NCBI GenBank assembly: GCA_025642075.2
Contig: JAODUO010000440.1
Span: forward strand, 253,501-317,500
Source: Ridgeia piscesae
Lineage: Eukaryota; Annelida; Polychaeta; Sabellida; Siboglinidae
Reading direction: 5' to 3'
Length of the DNA stretch: 64,000 nt
Shown here: piece after piece, positions 25,823 through 40,800 of the stretch
How positions within the stretch are numbered: the first letter of the stretch is position 1
Layout: the number at the start of each line of letters is the position of its first letter
Made by a program: the position numbers and the translations under genes
Notes under the pieces: generated by a model
Told to the model about the DNA's origin: nothing
What the model saw: only the letters and a program-made list of their open reading frames with translations
Database searches by the model: none

Positions 25823-28800
25823 AGATCACAGTAGGAACACAGTTTGCTTAAATGTTATTGTAATGTCATAACATACTGTCATTACTGGGTTCTTGTCCAC
25901 TGCACTCTAACAGTTGATGTGGCCCAAGAACAGGAGGTGGAGACAGCTGGTTAAAGAACCTCACCTCCCTTTATACTAAATCCAAGTGTCACAACGACAC
26001 AGGTGCATTGAACAAGCCAATAAGACCAGTTCTATTTTGTTCAGACACTTTAAGTAAACAATAATTTAGGCAATTTTTTTGTTTGGGAATCATAAAAAAA
26101 TATTATTATAATATCGTTAATAGAAATGAGTTTCAAATGAACAATTTATAAGAAATGGGGCACCTTAGGTAGTTGTCTGAATTATCACTCTGCCGTTACC
26201 TCGGATTGACCAGTTTCGTCATAATATGGTAGATAGATGCAGTATGGTAATTATTAAAAATAAAAACAAACATCTATCCACGGAGGGTTTAGTATACGCC
26301 CGTCTGTATGGTTTATTACACATGACAATGGAACTCACAGCATCACAATTATACAGACATCACAAACATGTTTTGTGTACAGACAGATACAATAAAAATG
26401 CAATTTCTCTAGACTAATATAAGAGAAAATACGCTTACCAAACCGAATGCAATAACACTTGCTTTGCGTAGGTCATGACATCATAACTCACAAAAACACG
26501 TATGGACATGAAATATGCCACAAGTCATACATCACAATTGGACACACAAATGGAACAACAACATACTCAGAACAACACAAACGTGTTTTACAGATGTGTA
26601 AATTAACATGTGTTAGGTTTGTAGGTCTCCTAAACAATTATGCAATAATTGCTAGAATATAGTTGAATAAACATAAGACAGCAGCTTCTTGAACTAAATA
26701 GATGATCAATCTGCAATACCAACATGTTTTTGTAATTTTGTAACAATTTCTATTTTACGTTTATAGTATACATTTTGTACTGTCCATTGTGCCTTATTTG
26801 CATAACATATTTATCTTGACAGACAGCTCTTACTATATTCAAAAAGATAAATATAAAAAGTTGGGTCAATATACAATAGTCTAGAACAAAGAGCAAACAT
26901 TTACCACTTCGATCAATGACAGCACACGTGATGTACACATGAACACAGACAGGTATTTGAAAGTAAAACCATTATTATATTTATTTCAATGCCAGTACTA
27001 AAAGTGTCAGATGTATTTAAATATAAATATGTTGGAGGCAAAAATTATGTGTAGACATTTAGAAAAAATTATTATCCACAATGCACTGATATAATAAAAG
27101 GCATCTGCTTGGCCTATAATATAATCTAAGGTAAACTAACCTATAACAACTTTGGTAGTTGAAGACATATATGTTTCTTGGATAGAGCCATTATGATAGA
27201 AACCAACTCACCAGTCAACAAACTGAGAATATTACACTATTCTGCTTGCAGAATTTATTTTATTGCTGTATTAACTATGACAATGTTAGGTTCCTGTGTG
27301 TCACAGTATGTCAGCCACCTGCAATTGTAAAACATCTGAGTAAACCACAGAAGATGCCAGTTGCAAATGGTTAAACTGAAATACCTGTTTTAGGCTTACA
27401 GACCCAAACAACTGCGTTTGTTTTCCTTTAAACATGCCAGCCTTTGACAACACCCGGCCTGATGCATTGTGGGTGTCACTGTGGTCACCTGTTGTTCCAG
27501 ATACTTCCAGCGGCCGGTCATTTCGTCAAGGTTCTCGATGAGTTGATCGCGTGCCACCGTCATCTTCTTCAACTTGTTGTTCAGAGACTGGCTCTCTGCC
27601 ATGTGTATCTTCCGCTTCTCTGTGATGTCTCGCTGGTACTTACTGATCAGTAACTTGCTGTCTGAGAGTTTCCCTTTTAATGTTGTTACTTCAGCCTTTA
27701 ACTGCACCAGAACACAGCTGTTAACACATGAGTGCTACATGAACACAGCTGTTAACACATGAGTGCTACATGAACACAGCTGTTAACACATGAGTGCTAC
27801 ATGAACACAGCTGTTAACACGAGTGCTACATGAACACAGCTGTTAACACACGAGTGCTACATGAACACAGCTGTTAACACATGAGTGCTACATGAACACA
27901 GCTGTTAACACATGAGTGCTACATGAACACAGCTGTTAACACATGAGTGCTACATGAACACAGCTGTTAACACATGAGTGCTACATGAACACAGCTGTTA
28001 ACACATGAGTGCTACATGAACACAGCTGTTAACACACGAGTGCTACATGAACACAGCTGTTAACACATGAGTGCTACATGAACACAGCTGTTAACACATG
28101 AGTGCTACATGAACACAGCTGTTAACACATGAGTGCTACATGAACACAGCTGTTAACACATGAGTGCTATATGAACACAGCTGTTAACACATGAGTGCTA
28201 CATGAACACAGCTGTTAACACATGAGTGCTACATGAACACAGCTGTTAACACATGAGTGCTACATGAACACAGCTGTTAACACATGAGTGCTACATGAAC
28301 ACAGCTGTTAACACATGAGTGCTAATGAACACAGCTGTTAACACATGAGTGCTACATGAACACAGCTGTTAACACATGAGTGCTACATGAACACAGCTGT
28401 TAACACATGAGTGCTACATGAACACAGCTGTTAACACATGAGTGCTACATGAACACAGCTGTTAACACATGAGTGCTACATGAACACAGCTGTTAACACA
28501 CGAGTGTTGGCTGTTAACACATGAGTGCTACATGAACACAGCTGTTAACACATGAGTGCTACATGAACACAGCTGTTAACACACGAGTGCTACATGAACA
28601 CAGCTGTTAACACATGAGTGCTACATGAACACAGGCATTGCTTAACACAGCGTTAAATGGTGCTACATGAACACAGCTGTTAACACTTGCACGAACCAGT
28701 GTTAAATGAGTCTAATGAACACAGCTGTTAACACAGGGTGCTACATGAACACAGCTGTTAACACAGGGGCTACATGAACACAGCTGTTAACACATGGGTG

Positions 28801-31800
28801 CTACATGAACACAGCTGTTAACACACGGGTGCTACATGAACACAGCTGTTAACACACGAGTGCTACATGAACACAGCTGTTAACACACGAGTGCTACATG
28901 AACACAGCTGTTAACACACGAGTGCTACATGAACACAGCTGTTAACACACGAGTGCTACATGAACACAGCTGTTAACACACGAGTGCTACATGAACACAG
29001 CTGTTAACACACGAGTGCTACATGAACACAGCTGTTAACACACGAGTGCTACATGAACACAGCTGTTAACACACGAGTGCTACATGAACACAGCTGTTAA
29101 CACACGAGTGCTACATGAACACAGCTGTTAACACACGAGTGCTACATGAACACAGCTGTTAACACACGAGTGCTACATGAACACAGCTGTTAACACAGAG
29201 TGCTACATGAACACAGCTGTTAACACACGAGTGCTACATGAACACAGCTGTTAACACATGAGTGCTACATGAACACAGCTGTTAACACATGAGTGCTACA
29301 TGAACACAGCTGTTAACACATGAGTGCTACATGAACACAGCTGTTAACACATGAGTGCTACATGAACACAGCTGTTAACACATGAGTGCTACATGAACAC
29401 AGCTGTTAACACATGAGTGCTACATGAACACAGCTGTTAACACAAGAGTGCTACATGAACACAGCTGTTAACACATGAGTGCTACATGAACACAGCTGTT
29501 AACACATGAGTGCTACATGAACACAGCTGTTAACACATGGGTGCTACATGAACACAGCGAACACGGTGTACATGAACACAGCTGTTAACACATGGGTGCT
29601 ACATGAACACAGCTGTTAACACATGGGTGCTACATGAACACAGCTGTTAACACATGGGTGCTACATGAACACAGCTGTTAACACACGGGTGCTACATGAA
29701 CACAGCTGTTAACACACGAGTGCTACATGAACACAGCTGTTAACACACGAGTGCTACATGAACACAGCTGTTAACACACGAGTGCTACATGAACACAGCT
29801 GTTAACACACGAGTGCTACATGAACACAGCTGTTAACACACGAGTGCTACATGAACACAGCTGTTAACACACGAGTGCTACATGAACACAGCTGTTAACA
29901 CACGAGTGCTACATGAACACAGCTGTTAACACACGAGTGCTACATGAACACAGCTGTTAACACAGAGTGCCACATGAACACAGCTGTTAACACACGAGTG
30001 CTACATGAACACAGCTGTTAACACACGAGTGCTACATGAACACAGCTGTTAACACACGAGTGCTACATGAACACAGCTGTTAACACACGAGTGCTACATG
30101 AACACAGCTGTTAACACACGAGTGCTACATGAACACAGCTGTTAACACACGAGTGCTACATGAACACAGCTGTTAACACACGAGTGCTACATGAACACAG
30201 CTGTTAACACACGAGTGCTACATGAACACAGCTGTTAACACAGAGTGCTACATGAACACAGCTGTTAACACATGAGTGCTACATGAACACAGCTGTTAAC
30301 ACACGAGTGCTACATGAACACAGCTGTTAACACATGAGTGCTACATGAACACAGCTGTTAACACGAGTGCTACATGAACACAGCTGTTAACACACGAGTG
30401 CTACATGAACACAGCTGTTAACACACGAGTGCTACATGAACACAGCTGTTAACACACGAGTGCTACATGAACACAGCTGTTAACACACGAGTGCTACATG
30501 AACACAGCTGTTAACACACGAGTGCTACATGAACACAGCTGTTAACACACGAGTGCTACATGAACACAGCTGTTAACACACGAGTGCTACATGAACACAG
30601 CTGTTAACACACGAGTGCTACATGAACACAGCTGTTAACACACGAGTGCTACATGAACACAGCTGTTAACACACGAGTGCTACATGAACACAGCTGTTAA
30701 CACACGAGTGCTACATGAACACAGCTGTTAACACACGAGTGCTACATGAACACAGCTGTTAACACACGAGTGCTACATGAACACAGCTGTTAACACACGA
30801 GTGCTACATGAACACAGCTGTTAACACACGAGTGCTACATGAACACAGCTGTTAACACACGAGTGCTACATGAACACAGCTGTTAACACACGAGTGCTAC
30901 ATGAACACAGCTGTTAACACACGAGTGCTACATGAACACAGCTGTTAACACACGAGTGCTACATGAACACAGCTGTTAACACACGAGTGCTACATGAACA
31001 CAGCTGTTAACACACGAGTGCTACATGAACACAGCTGTTAACACACGAGTGCTACATGAACACAGCTGTTAACACACGAGTGCTACATGAACACAGCTGT
31101 TAACACACGAGTGCTACATGAACACAGCTGTTAACACACGAGTGCTACATGAACACAGCTGTTAACACAGAGTGCTACATGAACACAGCTGTTAACACAC
31201 GAGTGCTACATGAACACAGCTGTTAACACATGAGTGCCACATGAACACAGCTGTTAACACACGAGTGCTACATGAACACAGCTGTTAACACACGAGTGCC
31301 ACATGAACACAGCTGTTAACACACGAGTGCACATGAACACAGCTGTTAACACACGAGTGCTACATGAACACAGCTGTTACCAACACATGAAAACTGTTAA
31401 CACGAGTACATGAACACAGCTGTTAACACACGAGTGCTACATGAACACAGCTGTTAACACACGAGTGCTACATGAACACAGCTGTTAACACAGAGTGCTA
31501 CATGAACACAGCTGTTAACACACGAGTGCTACATGAACACAGCTGTTAACACACGAGTGCTACATGAACACAGCTGTTAACACACGAGTGCTACATGAAC
31601 ACAGCTGTTAACACACGAGTGCTACATGAACACAGCTGTTAACACACGAGTGCTACATGAACACAGCTGTTAACACACGAGTGCTACATGAACACAGCTG
31701 TTAACACAGAGTGCTACATGAACACAGCTGTTAACACACGAGTGCTACATGAACACAGCTGTTAACACACGAGTGCTACATGAACACAGCTGTTAACACA

Positions 31801-34800
31801 CGAGTGCTACATGAACACAGCTGTTAAAATACACATGAACAGAGTGCTACATGAACACAGCTGTTAACACATGAGTGCTACATGAACACAGCTGTTAACA
31901 CATGAGTGCTACATGAACACAGCTGTTAACACAGAGTGCTACATGAACACAGCTGTTAACACATGAGTGCTACATGCACAGCAACAGAGCTGTCATAACA
32001 CAGCTGTTAACACAGAGTGCTACATGAACACAGCTGTTAACACAGAGTGCTACATGAACACAGCTGTTAACACATGAGTGCTACATGAACACAGCTGTTA
32101 ACACATGAGTGCTACATGAACACAGCTGTTAACACAGAGTGCTACATGAACACAGTGTTAACACATGAGTGCTACATGAACACAGCTGTTAACACATGAG
32201 TGCACATGAACACAGCTGTTAACACATGAGTGCACATGAACACAGCTGTTAACACATGAGTGCTACATGAACACAGCTGTTAACACATGAGTGCCACATG
32301 AACACAGCTGTTAACACATGAGTGCTACATAACACAGCTTAACAGTGCTACAATGCAACACAGCTGTTAACACATGAGCTACATGATGCTACATGCACAG
32401 CTGTTAACACATGAGTGCTACATGAACACAGCTGTTAACACATGAGTGCTACATGAACACAGCTGTTAACACATGAGTGCTACATGAACACAGCTGTTAA
32501 CACATGAGTGCTACATGAACACAGCTGTTAACACATGAGTGCTACATGAACACAGCTGTTAACACATGAGTGCTACATGAACACAGCTGTTAACATATGA
32601 GTGCTACATGAACACAGCTGTTAACACACGAGTGCTACATGAACACAGCTGTTAACACATGAGTGCTACATGAACACAGCTGTTAACACTATGAGTGCTA
32701 CATGAACACAGCTGTTAACACACGAGTGCTACATGAACACAGTTCTAACACATGAGTCTACATGAAGCACAGCTGTTAACACATGAGTGCTACATTAACA
32801 CAGCTTCTGACACATGAGTTCTAAATGGTCACAGCAGTAGACAGCTGATTTATACATGAACACAATTGTCAACACATGACTTATACATGCATGCAGCTGT
32901 TAAACCATGAGTTCTAACATATGAATTATACACGAACACAGCTGTTAACACACAAGTTATAAACAATCACAGCTGTTAATACATGAACACAGCTGTTAAC
33001 ATATGAGTTATACATGCACATTGTTGGTAACACAAACATGCTGGATAAACACAGCTGTGAAAACATCATCTCCACACAGAAACAGTAACACATCATCACT
33101 CCAAGTCCACAACACACACTGACAGGAACACACCACTGTCGCGCAAACACAATTATGAACACACCAGTTGTGAACAAACACACGACAACAGCTATCATTC
33201 CTGCACAGACTACGCAGTGAACACAACGAACACAGCATTCCCCCCGAGACACCGTATCCCACGCAGCCCCACATGGAGGAGTGCCACAGACCGATCTGAG
33301 CTGATCTTCCTGCTTCCTCCTCTTGGTCACACTCTGCTGCATCCTCTTGCCACTGTGCTGTGCGTCCTCCAACTGTCTCTGCATCTCCTTGTTCTTGTCC
33401 ACAGCCTGCTTGTACTTCTTCTGCAGGGCCTCGTACTCCTCTGTGTGCTGCTCCTTCAGGCTCGCGTTCTCCGTCACCAGAGACGAGTACTTGGCCTGTG
33501 GTAACAGACGGGTGATGCAGTGGGCAGTGCTAGTTATTACTGCTAGTGCTGGTTATTACTGAGCACTAGTTATTACTGCACAGTTAGTCATTTCAGTTTT
33601 ATTATTTTCCTTCACCTTCATGCACCCTTAGCCTTGCATTTTCATGCTCCAGACATGAATTAATCAACTAAATCATGTGTTTTGTTTGTGCCATTCCAAA
33701 ATGTTAAATTTATTGATAACATGTATTTATTAATAACGCGATGTGTAATTCTTAATTGCTGTAGTAAGAAATAAACAAATTACTTAGTGTAAGTAATTTG
33801 TTTTCAGAAGATTTTGCATTCAGAAGTCATAAGTCAACACAAACTTGCCAGCATCATCATCACTATGAGGTCAAGACAAACAACACACATAAACATAGAA
33901 ACAAACCAATGTGCTGCACTTGCAGCTGTGACATACCTTCATGGTCTTAAGGTCGACAGCAGCACGTACGTCGGTCTGTGACTGAGTGTGTTTGCTTGGG
34001 ACAGAAGTCTGCTGTATAAGCTGCACAATCTGTGACTCCATGTGAATGTGATCTGACTCCAACTTGGTGTTCTCCTTCAGAAGGTACGCCTTCTCGCGTG
34101 TCAGCCGAATGTTGCCCTTCTTCACTTCCTCCAATTCGCGACGTAGTTTCTCGACGACGGTGAGTGACACCTGCTGGTCTGTCTCCGACTTCTTCAGGTC
34201 GGACAATGAAGGGTGAGACGACCAAGATCTGCTCCTGCCTCCTGTGGACCTGCTGGAAAACGTGGGACAAAATGCGGGCCGCGTCCGTGGTTTCTGTTTT
34301 GGTTTTTTTGCAGGCACTGGTAGAATGCCCGTGTCTAGCTCCTCTTCGTATGGAGACTGAAACAAAGCAAGATGACAGGCAGATTGGATGGTTGATGATA
34401 GGTAGATGAGAAGGTTGGTGACAGGCAGATGGGAAGGTTGATGAGAGGCAGGTGGGGAGGTTGATGACTGGCAGATGGTAAGGTTGATGACAGGTACATG
34501 AAAAGATGGATGACAGGTACATGAAAAGATGGATGACAGGTACATGAAAAGATGGATGACAGGTACATGAAAAGATGGATGACAGGTACATGAAAAGATG
34601 GATGACAGGTACATGAAAAGATGGATGACAGCAGATGGGAAGGTTGGTGAGAGACCGACAAGAATATTGATGACAGACAGACAAGGAGGTTGATGATAGA
34701 GGATGATGGTGACAAATAGATGAGAAGGTTGTTTACAGGCAGATGCGAAAGTTAATGACACACAGGATGGAATTTCTCAAAAATTGGAACAGCCGTTTTA

Positions 34801-37800
34801 CAAGAATGCAGTGTAAGAATTAACTTTCAGTTATCGGTACATAAAACCAGACATGAACTGGACACAGCGACAAATACCAGACATGTTAACAATGACAAAG
34901 TTACAAACTTACAGCACATTAAAAATAGTCAAATGCAACTGGTGTAAAATTAGTGCATTTATTCATAAATGTGTCAAATAAAACGTAGACCCAAAATACA
35001 TTTTTTTTTTAAATTACAGCAGTTTTATCTAAAGTGTTGTCACTAGATGAACTAGAAATACATTACTGTTAAAGCAGGATTGTCAGAACTATTAATAAGC
35101 CTCACTTGGGTCGTGATCTTTGTATCTTCTCGCACATCATGATCACCATGTGTCGTCATGACGATGTCCCGCATAAAAATATCTCCGTAACCACTGGTAG
35201 CGAAAACGCTTACCACTTTAAAAAGTGGAAAAATAACTGTGCCCAAGATTGGATATAAAAACACATGTACAAAAGAATTCTAATCAATTTACTTTAATAA
35301 AACCATTTTCATGCATGACAAAGTGCAACATCTAAAATGGATTTTGCAATGGTTACAAAGGTCAATACAACATAACAGGTATTGTATTAATGAGAGTACA
35401 TTGGCGTTGATATTTTTTCTATACATATATGACACTGTGAACTGTATTGGATGTCATGTGGACTTAATTTATAATGATTTGACTTGAGAATGGGCATAAT
35501 AAATGGTCCCTGCTACAACCAGGCTTAAAACCGAGCTTTTTGAAATAAGCAATCAGTGTTCATACCGGCCTTGTAAACATTCCTTGTATTATTATCAAGA
35601 CAAACACCAACTCTAGAGGCTACAGTGGTTTACCCAGACATGATGAATTTAATGGTGTAGGGACTAACGTGGAGCAATAAAATTCATAACATACAGTTTC
35701 TTAATGGGAACATCAATTTTAATTACTTTGGAATTAGCAATGGTTTCGTTAATTGGAAACTAATATAAAACACAACTTAAACGTAGTAGTATTAGTTGGG
35801 AACAACTAATTTTTTTCTTCATTACTGGTCATTGAATAAAAGCACAGAGCCTGTCTCTTGTATTTAAATCATAATGTAGTTAAAGACTACTTAACGTAGA
35901 AGTAGATCTTGCTAAATGCACGTACCTTCTGAGAGGAGCACTGCTCCATGAGCCCCTTGTGTTCAGCTTGGAGCACATGCAGCTGCTCCGAGAGCGCCTT
36001 CACTTGCTGCTGGTTTGCGAGAAGCATGTCGGTGAACTTCTCCTTGAGAGCGTCGCGTTCATCCGCTAAATGCTGGCACTGCTGGTGTTGTGTCTTCAGC
36101 TCACTCGTCAACCTCCCCACCTGACACACAACTTGACTTAGGGACAATCTCAAAGACATCTCAATGCCCCCACCTGACACACAACTTGACTTAGGGACAA
36201 TCTCAAAGACATCTCAACGCCCCCACCTGACACACAACTTGACTTAGGGACAATCTCAAAGACATCTCAACGCCCCCACCTGACACACAACTTGACTTAG
36301 GGACAATCTCAAAGACATCTCAACGCCCCCACCTGACACACAACTTGACTTAGGGACAATCTCAAAGACGTCTCAACGCCCCCACCTGACACACAACTTG
36401 ACTTAGGGACAATCTCAAAGACGTCTCAACGCCCCCACCTGACACACAACTTGACTTAGGGACAATCTCAAAGACATCTCAACGCCCCCACCTGACACAC
36501 AACTTGACTTAGGGACAATCTCAAAGACATCTCAACGCCCCCACCTGACACACAACTTGACTTAGGGACAATCTCAAAGACATCTCAACGCCCCCACCTG
36601 ACACACAACTTGACTTAGGGACAATCTCAAAGACATCTCAACGCCCCCACCTGACACACAACTTGACTTAGGGACAATCTCAAAGACGTCTCAACGCCCC
36701 CACCTGACACACAACTTGACTTAGGGACAATCTCAAAGACGTCTCAACGCCCCCACCTGACACACAACTTGACTTAGGGACAATCTCAAAGACATCTCAA
36801 CGCCCCCACCTGACAGGCTGACACACAACTTGACTTAGGGACAATCTCAAAGATATCTCAACACCCCCACCTGACACACAACTTGACTTAGGGACAATCT
36901 CAAAGACGTCTCATCAACGCCCCCACCTGACACACAACTTGACTTAGGGACAATCTCAAAGACATCTCATCAACGCCCCCACCTGACACACAACTTGACT
37001 TAGGGACAATCTCAAAGACGTCTCATCAACGCCCCCACCTGACACACAACTTGACTTAGGGACAATCTCAAAGGTCTCATAAACGCCTCTACCTGACACA
37101 CACTTAATCTTTAGAACAATCCAATCAAACAAATTTCTCGAGCATAGTGACACTGCCCCAATGTTTCTGAGATATGGGAACAAACGGTGTATGCAGAATA
37201 ATGCCACAAGTCCATAAGAATAATTCCATAACAACTAAAAACATTGCCACTTCTAAGGACCTTTGGTGGTGAAAAGTTGTCCGAAAATCTGACATAGAAA
37301 GGCACAGGTATGTTTGGAAAAAAAAAATGGTTTTTGAAAGTGGTGCTTTTTCGAGGTGGTACCACTAGAAGTGGTGCACTCTGTCTATGCTACTTTTAGG
37401 GATATCACACACACTCACACACATACTCACACACACACATAAACAAACACTCACACAAACACACTCACACAAAACTGTGTTGCCTTGGACCAGTGTGCAG
37501 TCACTCTCAGGCCTATATGAAGGCTAAACAAATACAACACATAACATACATCAGATTGGCTGCTAGTGCGAGAACATTGCTAGTGGGACCTTACCTTCAC
37601 CTGAAGTTGCATCAACTCGTCTGAGTCTCCAGAACTTTGATTCGCCTGTGAGCAAGCACGGTCTCCTGAGTGGAGAGAGCAAACTAGTGTCTGTCAGTGA
37701 GTGGACACCACAGCACACTGGTACAGACTAGTGTCTGTCAGTGTGTACACACCACAGCACACTGGTACAGACTAGTGTCTGTCAGTGTGTACACACCACA

Positions 37801-40800
37801 GCACACTGGCACAGACTAGTGTCTGTCAGTGAGTACACACCACAGCACACTGGTACAGACTAGTGTCTGTCAGTGTGTACACACCACAGCACACTGGTAC
37901 AGACTAGTGTCTGTCAGTGAGTACACACCACAGCACACTGGTACAGACTAGTGCCTGTCAGTGAGTACACACCACAGCACACTGGTACAGACTAGTGTCT
38001 GTCAGTGAGTGGACACCACAGCACACTGGTACAGACTAGTGCCTGTCAGTGAGTACACACCACAGCACACTGGTACAGACTAGTGTCTGTCAGTGAGTAC
38101 ACACCACAGCACACTGGTACAGACTAGTGTCTGTCAGTGAGTACACACCACAGCACACTGGTACAGACTAGTGTCTGTCAGTGAGTGGACACCACAGCAC
38201 ACTGGTACAGACTAGTGTCTGTCAGTGTGTACACACCACAGCACACTGGTACAGACTAGTGTCTGTCAGTGAGTACACACCACAGCACACTGGTACAGAC
38301 TAGTGCCTGTCAGTGAGTACACACCACAGCACACTGGTACAGACTAGTGTCTGTCAGTGTGTACACACCACAGCACACTGGTACAGACTAGTGTCTGTCA
38401 GTTTGTACACACCACAGCACACTGGCACAGACTAGTGTCTGTCAGTGAGTACACACCACAGCACACTGGTACAGACTAGTGTCTGTCAGTGTGTACACAC
38501 CACAGCACACTGGTACAGACTAGTGTCTGTCAGTGTGTACACACCACAGCACACTGGCACAGACTAGTGTCTGTCAGTGAGTACACACCACAGCACACTG
38601 GCACAGACTAGTGTCTGTCAGTGAGTGGACACCACAGCACACTGGTACAAATATGCCTTGGTTTCAGCACATATCAAACATATGATCGAGCACAAGGTGC
38701 AATAATTGTTGTTTGTTCAAAATGAGAAAGTGAAGTTCATGATAGCGTTTGGCTGGCGGTGATCAACGTAAAATTGTCAACTTCGCATTTGCACAACTGT
38801 GACATTGGCATCATCGCCGCCCTGGAATTGTTAGAGCTCTCTTTTGAGGGATTTCAATGAGAATTCCAGTGAATGGAACTGCTGAATTAAAAAGCTATTT
38901 TTGCTTCCATGCAATGTTTTTGGGTAGTGATATGTTAGAATACACACAAATAATTTATACTGTATAACTCACTTTTTGCAATAGACAGACAATTTCCCTT
39001 AATTCTGGTACTAACGCATAAAATGAATGTATTACTCTTCAATTATTTGTTTGCAGATACAGACTCAAAGACAGCTATCTTGAGGGCTTTTTTAGTTGTG
39101 GCGCTTTCAGTTATAAGATTACATACATTTTAGAAGTTCAATGCAGACATTTAATCACTGCACTGTCACAGACTGACTGTGTCAGGAAATAATAACTGAT
39201 GGAAACACACCATTACTGCGCACATCTTTGTGTGCGTACTTCTGTTTCAAAAATTCGTTCTGCGTGCGCTGTAGTTTCACTTTCAAATGACCAGTCGCGT
39301 CTCGCTCAGCCGCAATCTGGGCAACGTCATGCCAGTGCTGGTCTTGTAACATGTCCTGTAATTAAAAAAAAATAACAAATATCACATGACTGGCTACAGT
39401 GGGTAAGATAAATACAGCTTTGTTTAAAAAAAAGATAGGACTTTGTGCCAAGATGTTGACTGAACTGGAGTCTTGAATGTTGTATATTTTAATAATCGTA
39501 TTGCCAGCCAAAACTGTACTGATGGCGTTATCTACTTCCACTGCACCCAGTGATCAGAATGCAGTTGATAATTATTAATAAAGTGTGTAATATGTCATTA
39601 TCTAGTTGTTCAGATTATTAGTGATGTACATTTCTCACATACATGTGACATTATACCTGTCACACCAGGTTAAAGATAATTAGATAACCATCAAAATAAA
39701 CTGAACTTTCATTTACAGGAAATCAACAGTTATGAAGATACAGCTTATTTAAACCTTGCAGAAGCAGCCTGCCACAGATGGAACACCAATTAGCTAAGCT
39801 TTCCTGTCCTTCAATGCACAACGGTGGGCAGACAACAATACACAATTATCAATTAGTCATAGTTCCTGGCAGGCCACCTAGCCTCCACAGTTGGGGTCAA
39901 CTGAGGCAGTCCGAATACAGTATCGTGTCCAGGCAAAACATGGACATGTAGCTTTTTGGGAAGCCCTGAAGTGCCTTTCAATCAAAGAAATTTAGTGTAC
40001 TACCTATGTGATCCTATAAAAATGAGAGAAAGGGTTACCTACAAGTTTTGACAAAGGTTTCACCAGTTTTGGGGCCTTTAGAATTATCCAATCAAATAAA
40101 GATTTCTTGTGCATAATAGCAGTGCCCCAGGGTACGTCTGTGCCCAATTATAAAAATACATTCTCAATGGTTTCTAAGATTTGGCAGCTAATGGTGCACA
40201 CAAAGTGATGCTGTAAGTCCACGGGACCTTCGGCCCAAAGGACTAAAAAAATAGTAAAGGGTAATTCCGTGTCAAATCACCCAATGGGTATAACCCCACC
40301 ACCTCAGATTGTTTTTGTAACTTTGTATTTTGGGTCATTATGGGTGGGAAAGATGAAATCCAGAATATGTCTTGCATCGGACTAACAGTTTAACAAATAG
40401 AGACCCTCAAAGTTTGTTTTTTGGGGCTAAATAGATGTGACTGCCAATGTTTAGACCCGTTTCTCAGAGACTAGTTGACCAAAACGGACAATTTTTGGGT
40501 AATTTGAAAAGGAATTGGCTAAGGATTCCAAATACATAATTGTTTTTCGTATTGATATATATCAAAAGTTCATTGTGGATCTCAAAACCTTGACATTATT
40601 TTAGTCAGATTATGTCGGCTATGACACAAACAAAATCCTGGTGTAGTATTTGTTGTTTGTTTTGAACATACAATCAAATTAGGCAAAACGTCCTCACCCT
40701 GACCATCTTGATTTTGTCGACAGAGTTTTTCTCTTGCACCTCCATTACGCTCACCATCCCCTCCAACTTCTCCAGCTGTCTCTCCAGCATCATGCTCTGT

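Noticed and set aside
27396..27488. Continuation of exon 9 reading [14 protein letters not shown]
   Set aside because: Read-through past the CAACAG|GTGACC donor; composition changes abruptly from coiled coil.
27704..33010. CRISPR-like array (31-bp direct repeats)
   Set aside because: There are no unique spacers; repeats are head-to-tail, and the setting is an animal intron. The same applies to the other arrays.
35052..35264. 70-codon minus-strand open frame ([17 protein letters not shown])
   Set aside because: It has a protein-like look but no splice sites in phase with CENP-F exons and no recognised family; perhaps repeat-derived.
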